A DNA stretch of 64,000 nucleotides from Dryococelus australis (Eukaryota; Arthropoda; Insecta; Phasmatodea; Phasmatidae). The stretch lies in assembly GCA_029891345.1 (NCBI GenBank), contig CM056997.1, positions 220,100,172 to 220,164,171 of the forward strand. Direction: 5' to 3'. Made by a program: the position numbers and the translations under genes. The notes beneath the pieces were generated by a model. It was not told where the DNA came from. It ran no database searches and was given only the letters and a program-made list of their open reading frames with translations. This document shows, in pieces, positions 1-11,507 of the stretch (its first letter is position 1; each line of letters starts with the position of its first letter).

Positions 1-294
1 TGAATAAATAAAGTTTTTATGTAATATTTTGTGAAAACAATCTTCAGCTTCCTACCAAATTTTGCAAACAAATAGCACTGCAGCAGGTGTTGTAAAATGG
101 TATGTTTTAAGTAGTTCAAACACTTATTTCCAAAATGGTGGCTATATAAATATTTTAGCTCACTATATTTTATTGACGAAACAAATTCCAACTTTACTTT
201 ATATGCTGGCAGTATCAATTGCAACCATCAAGTTTGTCTATATAGAGCCTCATTTCTCTGCTATTTTATAAGTTGGCCCCACAGTAAATATTAA
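1..294. other. AT-rich flank, no gene recognised
   Basis: AT-rich sequence to the left of the first hAT element. A 69-codon open frame at 62-271 has no recognisable motif and is probably chance. A polyadenylation-like AATAAA lies near position 10. Confidence 0.5.
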
Positions 295-302
295 GTTTTT
301 AT
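295..302. repeat. Target site duplication of hAT copy 1, left
   Basis: The eight bases GTTTTTAT stand immediately before the element terminus TAGGGATGGG and are repeated exactly at 5871-5878 after the opposite terminus CCCATCCCTA. Eight-base duplications are characteristic of the hAT superfamily. Confidence 0.9.
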
Positions 303-1162
303 TAGGGATGGGCTGATACCACATTTTGCGGATACTAAAGATACCGATTCTCAACTGCCGATGCCGCTGATTACCACGTGCCGATACCAGTTTTGATGAG
401 CACAATCATAATTCCCAATCCCCAATATTTGGAAATACTTTTTACTACTTAAATTTAATTATTCAGTTTTCTGAACTCTTTAAGCACTTTGTATTAGGTG
501 TCTACAGCATATAAATGAAATAAAACACTAATTTTAATAATAAATGATAAGGTAGGCAATTTAACTGGGCAACTAAGTCAAGGAAAAAATGTTACCACTT
601 AATTCAATATTAATTATTAATTACAAACTGAGTTCATTAAAGTCAACCTTTAAATCTTCAGGCAATCTGATGCGGACTTGGATATTATATCTGAGATATA
701 ACATATATAACCTCAACATGCATGTTTGATTAAAACCAACAGCCTAAAGATGTCATTGAAAATAATTTTTTGAAATCAATTTAATATAAAATATTCACTT
801 AAAATTGAGGGAATTTTTTATATTTATATTAATATTTTTGCTTGGTATTCCTTCATCGGCCGAGGCATACTTAATCCCGTGGTTAATATGACAACTGATA
901 CATTTGCCACAATTTTTGCCATTTATTTCTTTCAGAGTCTTATTCGGACCTTTACCTCTCTAACCAAAACCGCAGCAGACAGTTTCCAATAAGAACTACG
1001 CCCATCAATATCTTGTGTGTTTGCTTCCACTCATCACTTTCAATAACAACAGTGTTTTCATTGCCGCCAACCTACGAGTGCAGTAAACACATAAGAACAG
1101 GGCCACTTTCCATTACTTTCGTCACTGGTCAGTAATTTCAGTAGCGTCAGCTATTGTTCCGA

Positions 1163-1908
1163 TACTGCTGAAGGCACAGATGGCCACTGTTGGTCGCATC
1201 TGAGATGTACCCTGTGTGAGGCTACAATCGTTACTGAGATCACGTATACTGCTGAAGACACCGATGGCCACTGTTGGTCGCATCTGAGATGTACCCTGTG
1301 CGAGGCTACAATCGTTACTGAGATCACGTATACTGCTGAAGACACCGATGGCCACTGTTGGTCGCATCTGAGATGTACCCTGTGCGAGGCTACAATTGTT
1401 ACTGAGATCACGTATACTGCTGAAGACACCGATGGCCACAGTTGGTCGCATCTGAGATGTACCCTGTGTGAGGCTACACTCGTTACTGAGATCACGTATA
1501 CTGCTGAAGACACCGATGGCCACTGTTGGTCGCATCTGAGATGTACCCTGTGCGAGGCTACAATCGTTACTGAGATCACGTATACTGCTGAAGACACCGA
1601 TGGCCACTGTTGGTCGCATCTGAGATGTACCCTGTGCGAGGCTACAATTGTTACTGAGATCACGTATACTGCTGAAGACACCGATGGCCACAGTTGGTCG
1701 CATCTGAGATGTACCCTGTGTGAGGCTACACTCGTTACTGAGATCACGTATACTGCTGAAGACACCGATGGCCACTGTTGGTCGCATCTGAGATGTACCC
1801 TGTGCGAGGCTACAATCGTTACTGAGATCACGTATACTGCTGAAGACACCGATGGCCACTGTTGGTCGCATCTGAGATGTACCCTGTGCGAGGCTACAAT
1901 CGTTACGG
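1163..1908. repeat. 84 bp minisatellite, about 9 units, with a 252 bp higher-order pattern
   Basis: The unit contains GGCCACTGTTGGTCGCATCT and repeats every 84 bp. Units differ at a diagnostic spot (CAATCG, CAATTG or CACTCG, the last paired with CCACAGTTGG). Read in order they run A A B C A B C A A, so a three-unit block of 252 bp has been copied as a whole. Because 84 is 28 codons, minus-strand frames stay open for up to 282 codons and give a 28-residue protein repeat; this is a by-product of the period, not evidence for a gene. The array lies inside hAT copy 1. Confidence 0.95.
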
Positions 1909-2519
1909 AGATTGCTGATTTTTCTGCTGTTTAAATCGTCAGTGTATCCTAGGTTTGGTGGGTAGTTCAAGTCATGTTCGAGGAAATTATATTCATGGAT
2001 GCTCCAGGTGCTGAGGTAATCGGTTATAATATTGTAGTGCTGTCAGAAGATACCCAAAAAGCAGTAGAAGGTGAGTAACATTTTTACTGTTTTAGTCAAA
2101 ATGCTGTTTGAAAATTAGTGATGTTACTGTCCACCATACTTGTTTGTATTTTCCTGCACACGGGAATACTAGTGCCAACCGCTCCAAAATAATGGCCAAG
2201 AGAAATATTTGTTGCTTACTTATACTGTTCCATTATTGCTGGTGAACACTGATAAACCATCAGTGATTTCAGTGCTCGTCAGCAGTAACGGAAGGCGGCC
2301 TAAGAATACAGGTTGCTTTCTCATTGTTGCCAACATACAAATGCAGTAAAACCCGTAAAAATGTAAAAGAGAAAATAAAACAAAAAATTCTTGCGGAGTG
2401 TAAACAATACGATGAATAGCACCAGTTGTTAATTAACTGTGATGCGTGTCCGATTTAACTAAGCCTGGATCACGGTCATTGTGGCTTTAGTTGCGCTGTA
2501 GGTTTTTTGCTACGAGTCG

Positions 2520-4440
2520 TTTCCAGCTGGAGATGGTGACCGGGTACGTGACTTTACGAAGGGGCACCTAGGTTATAGATATTGCGTTGGACTAGCCCCT
2601 TGTGTTATCCTACCCTAGTACTAGTAATACGCTTGGTTATTACTGTTGACTGGCGGGAGGTGCTGGCGGTGTTAGACTTTATGACGTCTTGAGAACTCTT
2701 GATGGCTGGCTGCAGATGGTTGATGTGGTTTTAGTCAGCCTGGGCAGCAGCGTGGATGCTGGGTTCGACTACACAAAACTTATGATTCCACCTCGCTGCA
2801 GCTGAACTCCAAAAGGTAGCATTGGCAATTCCCAGGCGTACCTCAGTCTTGTTCACCACGCCACTCAGGACGGGATGTTAATCAGGGTGTGTACGAGTAG
2901 GAGAAGAAACAAGAGGGTACACAAGCACTGGAGTAGTAGATCTCTCTAATAAGTGGAGTGTGGTCTCTCGTTCCGCCTGCTGTTCTGCTGTAGGGGGAGC
3001 TAAACCAGTCTGCTTCTTGGCAGCAAGATGCGCAATCCTTTGCTCCTCGCTCCTTGCACATTGTCTCACCTTATATGGCATAGAGTAGAGAAGGCTGCTG
3101 AGAATGGCAGGTCGAGCACCACGGACACGAAGAGAAACCCTAGATTAGTTTCAGCCCAGTAACAGTTTGGTAGCATGAGCCCCGGTGCCGCAGAAGATCC
3201 CCCACTCCAACGGGCAGATCAGAGGCGTTGGAGCAGTGTGGGCCACCACTGCTATTACTGGGTGTGCGTTCTCAGTCAAGGCCAGGCCGTAGCACCTGAG
3301 CAAATATCCCTGCCAGCACCTAGGTGCTCGGTGTCGATACAACTCCGGTGTACTGTCTTTCCTGGGTTGAAAAGGTATTCCTAGTGGTTGGGGCTTTTCT
3401 ATGATATTCCTCCAGCACCTGGGTGCTTGGTAGTAATATGATAGCTGGCCGTCTAATGGGTGTGTGTTGGTCTGGAGCCTCCTGAGGGGATGTCTCCAGC
3501 CGTAGATAGTTCGTGTTAAAATTCTACGTCCCTGGTCAGTAGTGCACGACTCTAACACTTCCTAGCAGCTGGCTTTGGAAATACTCTAGGAATGTGACTC
3601 ACATTTGAAAGAAACAAAACTGTATTTATTAATCACTTACTAACACAATGACTCTTGCTCTCCTGCCAAGCAGGAAGTATCCTATGTTAGTGAGGTGTAG
3701 ACGACCTGGTTCTATGCTAATTGGGAATGGGAAGTTAATAAAAACTGTCAAAGATTGAACAAAGCAGAAACAAAGTAACTATAAATGAAGTGTTTATAAG
3801 AGACAGGAACATGTGTCGTGTGCAATGACTCTAGTTACTACTGAAGAGCTTCTGGTAAATGTTGATGGTTGCCGATTGGCGTCATTGGAGTGTCTGGTCG
3901 TGGGTGCTGCAGAGCTCTAACGGTGACGTCAAGGGTGGCGGCCTCTAGTAGCTGCTGAAGACTGTTGAGCAGTTGGTGGCAGCCTCTGGAGGGCTGCTGA
4001 AGATCTAACAGTAATCAGGGGCCCCAGCACTGGAAGTGGTGGAGCGAGCTCGAAGATTGAAGCAAACAACTGGTGAGGTCTGCCGCGTACTAACTTATAT
4101 AGTCAGGGTTGCAGGTGTCGCTGCGGCCGTAGGGGGAGGCGTGTGACGTGTCTGTGGTGCGAGGCCAGAGTGGGGTAACACCCTCTAGTCATCTCTCTGC
4201 CTTCGCGTATCTTTGGTGGCGCTCGGGCATGCCCTAAGACGGCTGACAGCTTGTAGGCTGACTTTCAGCGCGGGGGAGGGGTGGGTGACACGCCGCTGTT
4301 TTGCGCAACCCTCCTTGTCCACGTTTCCAGCTGCCCTCCAGGATTGTGGCAGGCCGCAACTTCTGTGTACGGGTTGGCACGGGGTTTGACTTACTCTGGG
4401 GTAGAAGTAGGTATACTAGGTTTGCAGTGAGATGAGTCAT
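2520..4440 (-). mobile_element. GC-rich LTR-retrotransposon-type block nested in hAT copy 1
   Basis: The base composition changes sharply from the AT-rich hAT flanks. On the minus strand there is a TATA-like ACTATATAAGTTA near 4092-4104 and, downstream, an AATAAA at 3625-3630. This is the promoter-then-poly(A) order expected of an LTR. Around 3470-3720 it resembles 19300-19560 (for example GTGTAGACGACCTG against GTGTAGGCGACCTG, and TGTATTTATT in both). Exact termini and target duplication were not found, so ends are approximate. Open minus-strand frames here (for example 3151-3558) show no recognisable domain. Confidence 0.5.
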
Positions 4441-5870
4441 AATCGTAATTAAATTGTTATTATGCATACTTGGGAAAGTTAACCAAAATAAAATTACTGA
4501 TTAATGTTAAAATTAATGCCTGAAAAAATTTGTAGATCAAAGTTAAAAGTTAACTTCTAAAAATAATAACTGATTAAAGTTAAGTTAAAGGCAAAATAAC
4601 TGATTAAAGTTAAAAGTTAAATAATCCCAAAATATTAGCATGAAAGAAAAGTTAAAGAATGTTTTGCAATGATAATTTTATTACAAAAAATACCATATAT
4701 TACTACTTTGAAAACAATTTTGATTCAGTTTCTGAAAACTACATTATTCAAATAATTTCTTTTCGTCAGTCAAAATCATGAAAACTGAAACTACTTATTG
4801 AAAAAATTGTTGAATTTCAGAAGCAGTTGCATTTTGAAGTTCCTATCAGCCATCCTGCTTCGCCTGGCTGAAAACGTATATCCAGTACATAAATTATAAT
4901 ATCTCCACAAATTACCTTCATGTGTATTTTTTTAATTAGATGCAGAGGTAACAGATGCCTTGATATATTTACATTTTCGCACATGTAAAACACACTTAAA
5001 AGTCTAATTGGTACTGCTTCCATCACTTTCGGTTCATTGAAAATAAGATGCAATCCCTGGCCACTGTGATGACATAATATAAGTTTTAAATAAATACCAT
5101 TCAAATAAAACTTTTAAAATACTGTAACATCAATACATCCAGCATGATGTTCAAGACCAGACAGAACAAAATATAACTGTAGAATGGTGATTCACAGGAG
5201 AACAATGTCGCTCTATGTGACTGTAAGTATCGATATGGCTGGTCGAGACAGTGGTGCCACCAACTATGTTATGTACGACTCGTTTCACTTTGTACAGATA
5301 GCACTAGTGCCAATATTTGTGTAGTGATTGGTGTATCTATCACCCAAACGTATTGTTTGCTATTTCAATTATTTTCTGCAATATTAGGCTTCCAAGTAGT
5401 TATCTTCAACAACAATCATTGGCCACTGAGACATTGAGAAACTAACCATCGTTAATTTTAATCCTTAACCAAAAATATTAACGACTGAAAGATGAAAGTT
5501 AATTAGTTTCAAAGGTAACAATTAAGTTAAATAGTTACCTGAATTTTTAATGGTTAATTTTAATTGTTAGTTTTTTTAATCATTAATCCCAAGTATGGAT
5601 ATAAGCGGCACACATCAACTGCGTTGTTTTGCATTCATGTAGTGTCCAAAAATGAATGTTCCAAATATATATTGGGTTTCGGACAGAATATCTGATTGAT
5701 GGATGTGGTAAATTAATGATTTACAAGATGTAGCATGCTGGTATATTTAACATTGTGTTAAATAAATGGGTGCTACTAATCTGTGAATAATGATTGGCAA
5801 ATAATGTTCAGATGCCGCCGGTGCCGATAGTCGTGGTATGGGCCAGCTAATCGGTATCGGCCCATCCCTA

Positions 5871-5878
5871 GTTTTTAT
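5871..5878. repeat. Target site duplication of hAT copy 1, right
   Basis: GTTTTTAT, identical to 295-302. Confidence 0.9.
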
Positions 5879-7560
5879 GTCATGTCTCGGGGAGCAGTCA
5901 ACCTATTCTTACCATATTCTAAAAATTATGTACAGTTCTTAGGGCCTACATGAACATAAAAATGAGTAAACTGTGACAGTATAAAAATAGGTTCTTAGGG
6001 GTGGAATCAGAATTGAAACCAGAATCTAACAAAAACTGAGAATCTGAATCTGAATTGAGGAAACTTGGAATCGACCCATCACTGATCATTATATAAAAGT
6101 ATGCAAAGATTGTGCTCACTGAGGAGCAAAGACGCCAAAATGTAGGCAGAATCAGTGTTCATGTATGCTGATTTACTTTCAGTGTCATCGTATTGAAAAA
6201 TATCTCTTAGTCAATGCAGTGATATTACTATATCTTCAAATTTAAACCTGAACATATTAAAACATTTAAAAACCTATAGTTCAATATTTGAAGAACTATT
6301 TTCAACAAAAATAAAAAATGATTATATACATATATTTTTCACTCTCACTCCAGTTTGGTGGCAGATGTATGGATTCAATCTTCGCTATCATTCCAACCCA
6401 GTGGCTACCATTTCATTTTGCATAATTTGAACCAATAGTTGCCTTCTTTGTGTTAAATTTTGTTTTGAAATTTTTCTTTTCAAGCTCAAGTGTCACTGAA
6501 CACGCATCAAAATCACAACAGTACATAATTACATTTGTGTTTTCAATTACTTTTGCCTTACCTTCAGCAGTATTTGGCATTTCCACACACACACACACAC
6601 ACACATATAAGTTAGTGTCCCAGATCCTCCATCCTCCACAGACTTTAAAGTGTTCCAGTACCTACTCCTTAAAGTTCAAGAAAAACATTCTATCCGAGTT
6701 TGCATTATTTTTCTCCTATTCTTCTGTCATATTTTCAGTGTGAGTCATATTTTCTTGGCAGCTTAGCCCTTATTCTTGGTTATATCTGGGGATGTTTTTT
6801 TTTTCTGATTGTTCGTGAGAGCAGAAAAATATCTACTCAAAATTTTTTCTGGTAAACTGCACAACAAATAGTTCTTTTTACAAAAAATTTAGTGACATAA
6901 TATGTCAAATATTTCTAAACATATGTATAAATTACTGTGTGATTGCTAAACAAATGTTTGACCCACCATGGAATGTCTCTTAAACGTTAATAATTCTTAA
7001 TGCATAACATTTTTTTTTTTTTTAAGAATACTTTGTAAAAACTATTTTGTTCAATAAATATGTTAGAAAATACAAATGGTAAGTAAGTATTGTTTCGGAG
7101 ACGTAAAACAGCAATCTTAATTTACATAACAGTAAAAAATTGATTATGATAATGAGTATTGCCCGGCATGTTTGTTAAGTTTATTTATACGTAATTGATT
7201 TAGTAATGTAATCTAATGAATTAAAAAATAAATAGCACTTGTTATAAATGCTTGGGCTATTTTTCGCTTTAAATTTCACAACATATACGTTTGGGGTACA
7301 TAATAATAAAAATGCAAATGCATGTTTCATTTGTTGAAATAACTGGGAAGTATTTGAGTAATGTGCTCATTCACAAGAGGTTATGAATGGGTTTCATCCC
7401 GCACTCTAAACCACGCATATGCTAACTATCAAAACAATTATAAGTATGCAAAGTTTTAGTTAAAATGCTCTGATATGTATTTTACAGATTGGATGGATAA
7501 ATTCTCAGATTCAGTGACTGGCTCTCAAGTAAAAAGGATGAGACAGATCTGTGTGTGTAT
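5879..7560. other. AT-rich intergenic stretch
   Basis: No protein domain or repeat family recognised. It includes a (CA)n microsatellite at 6584-6605. A pyrimidine-AG at about 7486 is followed by 41 bases that can be read as a micro-exon (frame WMDKFSDSVTGSQ), but support is weak. Confidence 0.5.
6584..6605. repeat. (CA)n microsatellite
   Basis: Eleven uninterrupted CA dinucleotides. Confidence 0.95.
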
Positions 7561-9400
7561 AAGCTATCGCTTATCTCTGTTGATGTAGACGTCCTTTGAC
7601 TGCTTAGGGCGAAATCATGGTCGAACACTGTTTGGTTTGTGTCTGTCAGGAACACGAGGGTTTAAGTCTTTCTCTACTACTTGTGGGCCGGACCACAGCC
7701 GGTGTATAGAGCAGAGAGTGTACTCTATCGACTTAATACAAAGTTATATGCCACTGTTACGGTCTGGCAGATTGGTTGGCACACTGCCATGGGTTTACCT
7801 GGCTAGATGGTGGCCTGGGGTGGCTGCTGCGACCTGTTGCGCTGGTCATACTGCAGCCACTTATGCTGGTTGGGATCCAGGATTGGTTGTTGCCAAACCA
7901 TGGGTTTGCAGTGCCAAAGGGGACATCCTCGACCCTGGGGATGGCTGCGACGATCGGGTGCGGGTACCCGGTTGTCTTGACGGGAGCTGAAAACGAGTGG
8001 GAGGTAGCTGGTAGGTGATTTCTCTCCAACTGGTGGGTAGTCTGAGCTCGTTCCTGTGGAGTGCTTTTGGAACTGGGATGCAACTCTGTTTGGCTTTGGA
8101 AGCGTAAGCTGCCTTTCTGACTTGTAGATGAGCACCACTTCTCTGGGTGTATGGTATACGGGAAGGAACAAATACCGGTCTTGTAAGAGGGATGCAGGCG
8201 ATTATGGTCCTTAGCTGTGTGTAAAACCAATGCTGAAGATGAACAAGCAAGAGGCGTACCCGGTGCTCCTTAATCCAGCACAGTTCAGCACGGTGGATGC
8301 AGGGCGGTGTGTTTCCTCAGGCTGCCTGTCAGTGATGCTTGGTTGTGGGTCCAAAGATGATCAGACCTTCAGGACTAGACTAGTACTCCCTCCGGCGCAG
8401 TTCAACACAGTGGGCGGAGTACACGCTGGGCTGGATGACTACCCGCCTTATGGATTGTCTTATGAGTGATGGAGGCTCTATCTTAATGTACAGCATTTTC
8501 AAAGTAGGGGTGGCCATAATGATCGAGTGTCGACGTACGTGTGTCCCGGTGAAGGGAGCACGCAGTCCTACACTATGGTTTTTAGTGGTTGAGGTAAAGT
8601 TTGCGGTCTCATGCTTCACTCTAATGGCTGTGGTGTCTATGTAGGGCTTGCATAGTTACCTTATGAAATGAATACTCAAGAAGTAAGCGAGAATATGAAT
8701 GTATTCTGTAAAGAATATATACAGTGGCCCTTACTACCTCCTAACTATCCCAGAGTTGAACCTTCTGGGGTTGCTGGTGCAATGGTTGTATAAGGTGTGG
8801 AAGGTGTTGGGGCAGCTGTTTAAGAGCTTCTGGGGAGATTCTAGGACCTGGTTGTCAGCAGAGAGCCCCAGCACATGGGGTGGTGAAGCACGCTGCGGGA
8901 GTTACTCTGACGTTTCTGGGCAGCGCATAGACATATATCCTGCCGGCCTGCCCTCGTCTGGGCTGTAGGGGTGCAGGTGGAAGCCAAGTAGCATCTGCTG
9001 GTGGCCAGAGCCAGGTAGAGGGCGGCACCATTCCTCAGCATGCCATTGAACTTCTTGACCTTGGAATTACGGTCTTGGCCGCTCTGTCGGTGGCTCATTC
9101 GCAGTTTGGGGAGGCGAATGTGATTTTTGACTGTGGTCAAACAGTACAATCTGATGTGTCTGTGACATCCCGTGCAACAAGTGGCTCATCCTGTAGCCAC
9201 TGGATTAGATGTAGTTTGTGGTTAAGAGGGGTGACATGAAGGCATGTGCTGATGAGATATATTTGATAAAAGATGTCACGCGTCACTGTTACTAGCTCAA
9301 AGTTGTTCAGATTGTTAGAATAAAGTAATGTCCAATTGTGAATGTAAAGGAATTGCGCTTGTGTTCCAAAGCTATCCTGTATCCGCATGTACCTGTAAAT
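7560..9400 (-). mobile_element. GC-rich LTR-retrotransposon-type block
   Basis: A GC-rich island in AT-rich sequence with several overlapping open minus-strand frames (7757-8250) but no recognisable domain. Around 8540-8610 it aligns by eye with 19320-19390: GAAGGGA, then CACTCCTAC/AGTCCTACA, CTATGGTT and CGGTCTC in the same order. I infer an old LTR-element remnant of the same broad group as the 2.5-4.4 and 18.5-20.1 kb blocks, in the same orientation. Ends are approximate. Confidence 0.4.
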
Positions 9401-10492
9401 TTCCTTGTAATTTACTAAGTGTTATTCTTTATACATCTTTGTTAACTTTCACATCACACTCACTGTGACCAAATGCATTCTATTTAACTATTTTAACTGC
9501 ACAAACACCCTTGCCAAGATCCATCCATACATTGTAAGTTAGCATCTAATGTATCTCTCTATTTAGTGGTGGTTTGCATTTTTTAGCCAAACATTCACAA
9601 GTCAGCGTGTCAGAAAGAAAATATATAACATACTTAAATTTATTTTCCATTTATTTTTACATCAGAAATCTGAGTCACTTTCCTTCCAATATGTTTCTGC
9701 CATGCATATAAGGGGCTACTGATATGCCTAGCCACTTGCCATGTTCTGCGCAACATGAGTGTGATATCAGTGCTAGACATTGACCCAACCGTAACATTGC
9801 ATAGTTCTCTGTCATCATGCCAAGTTCATAGCATCCATCCAGCTGTAGTGACCTTCAGATTTTACAACGTTCTGTTTTGTGAGCATCATGTTATAGATTG
9901 ACTTATGCTCTCATTATCTTTTTAATTCTTCATTTTCAGTAGTATTTTGCTATTAAAAGAATTGTTTTGTAGTATATAGGGCCTGCTTTTCTCTGGGAGT
10001 ACCGAAAGTTTAAAAATATGAAATTAATACGTTATTTTGAAAAATTATGTGGAAGTCATTGGATTCAAGTTGATATCTCAATAATGTAAGCAGTCCAGGA
10101 ATCAGTATTTTTCATGTGTTAAAGCTTGGAGAACCAACAACCTTAAGGCAGACAACAACTCTGCAATACTCAACAAAGTGACGCATGAATTTTCTTTTAA
10201 TTAATGATCGGAAATCAAAATAAGGCATTATGCAATATTTGCTAATGCCTTGCATCATGGGGCAGGAATGACAGTTTGTCTTACTGTACTTCTAATTTGA
10301 AACAGAATCTTGAAAGAGCACATTCTTAACAAAATAACAAATCAAATCTATTGCTATCGGTACATGTTCTGAAGACAAGTGCAACAGCTTGGTGTGAAGT
10401 TTTGGGGAGAGCAGCAGAAACTCCATCAATTGAAAAGCTGTCATGTAAACTAGAAAATTGTGATAAAGATATTTCTATTCGGGAATGCTAAA
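9400..10492. other. AT-rich stretch, nothing recognised
   Basis: No domain, TIR pair or array could be seen on either strand. Confidence 0.5.
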
Positions 10493-11134
10493 GAAATGTA
10501 TTACTTTACCTCCTTCACGCAAAGGAAATGTATTACTTTACCTCCTTCGCACAAAGGAAATGTATTACTTTACCTCCTTCGCTCAAAGGAAATGTATTAC
10601 TTTACCTCCTTCGCACAAAGGAAATGTATTACTTTACCTCCTTCCCACAAAGGAAATGTATAACTTTACCTCCTTTGCACAAAGGAAATGTATTACTTTA
10701 CCTCCTTCGCACAAAGGAAATGTATTATTTTACCTCCTTCGCACAAAGGAAATGTATTACTTTACCTCCTTCGCACAAAGGAAATGTATTAATTTACCTC
10801 CTTCGCACAAAGGAAATGTATTAATTTACCTCCTTCGCACAAAGGAAATGCATTACTTTACCTCCTTCGCACAAAGGAAATGTATTACTTTACCTCCTTC
10901 GCACAAAGGAAATGTATTACTTTACCTCCTTCGCTGAAAGGAAATGTATTACTTTACCTCCTTCGCTCAAAGGAAATGTATTACTTTACCTCCTTCGCTC
11001 AAAGGAAATGTATTACTTTACCTCCTTCGCTCAAAGGAAATGTATTACTTTACCTCCTTCGCTCAAAGGAAATGTATTACTTTACCTCCTTCGCACAAAG
11101 GAAATGTATTACTTTACCTCCTTCGCACAAAGGA
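10493..11134. repeat. 32 bp minisatellite, about 20 copies
   Basis: The unit is GAAATGTATTACTTTACCTC followed by CTTCGCACAAAG, repeated head to tail with single-base variants (CGCTC for CGCAC, TTAATT for TTACTT). The period is not a multiple of three, so all three plus frames show staggered open frames of 66-150 codons made of the same short peptide. None of these is a gene. There are no unique spacers, so it is not a CRISPR array. Confidence 0.97.
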
Positions 11135-11507
11135 GCTAATGTAGTAACAACACTGGTTGCAAATAATGCCCCTTGTTCCGGTATCGGTTGTTGCCAGTAA
11201 GGAAGTATCTATTCATACTGGCATCTTAAAAAATCTGTATTAGCTGAACTCTAATCATAATAAATCTTAAACAAGTAGTTGGGCGTGCCTTTAAGTAAAA
11301 TGAATGTGTAACTGATTCATGGATAGATGAATACTTTTGAAATAGACTTTTGTAAGAGTCTAAGAATGAATGGCAAAATGTGGTATCTACAAGTTTCTGA
11401 TGATTTGAGGTGATATAATGCTCAGTTGATTTGGGGATTTATGATGTTGAGGTGTAATGATGTTATTGCATGTAATTGAATTATTCACTTATTTAAAATT
11501 GTGAATA
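11135..11507. other. AT-rich spacer, nothing recognised
   Basis: Unique-looking AT-rich sequence between the minisatellite and the TIR element. It ends in the TA target of that element. Confidence 0.5.

Larger units (their letters stand above)
303..5870. mobile_element. hAT-type DNA transposon, copy 1 (non-autonomous, with internal insertions)
   Basis: The termini are inverted repeats beginning TAGGGATGGG, followed at both ends by runs of CCGATAC/CGATACC-like motifs. A perfect 8 bp duplication flanks the element. Related ends occur at 17753 (copy 3) and 60970 (copy 2, opposite orientation). Copy 2 is about 3.07 kb, so this 5568 bp copy has grown: it contains the 84 bp minisatellite (1163-1908) and a GC-rich LTR-type block (about 2520-4440). 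I found no transposase domain in this copy, so it was probably moved by enzyme supplied in trans. The stretch 4450-5600 is very AT-rich with many GTTAA motifs and no gene. Class assignment is firm; the family name is not known to me. Confidence 0.88.

Noticed and set aside
1122-1970. 282-codon minus-strand open frame with a 28-residue repeat
   Set aside because: It stays open only because the minisatellite period (84 bp) is a multiple of three; another minus frame (1151-1849) is also open through most of the array.
1974-2078. 34-codon frame MFEEIIFMDAPGAEVIGYNI... ending at a donor-like GGTGAGT
   Set aside because: Attractive as an exon, but it lies inside a hAT element, has no partner exon and no recognised domain.
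7487-7527. Possible 41 bp micro-exon (WMDKFSDSVTGSQ) that could precede the 13.4 kb exon
   Set aside because: Splice sites are plausible and the phase can be made to fit, but such short matches arise by chance and 5.9 kb of repeats lie between.
10460-11200. Several overlapping plus-strand frames of 66-150 codons
   Set aside because: All are translations of the 32 bp minisatellite in different phases.
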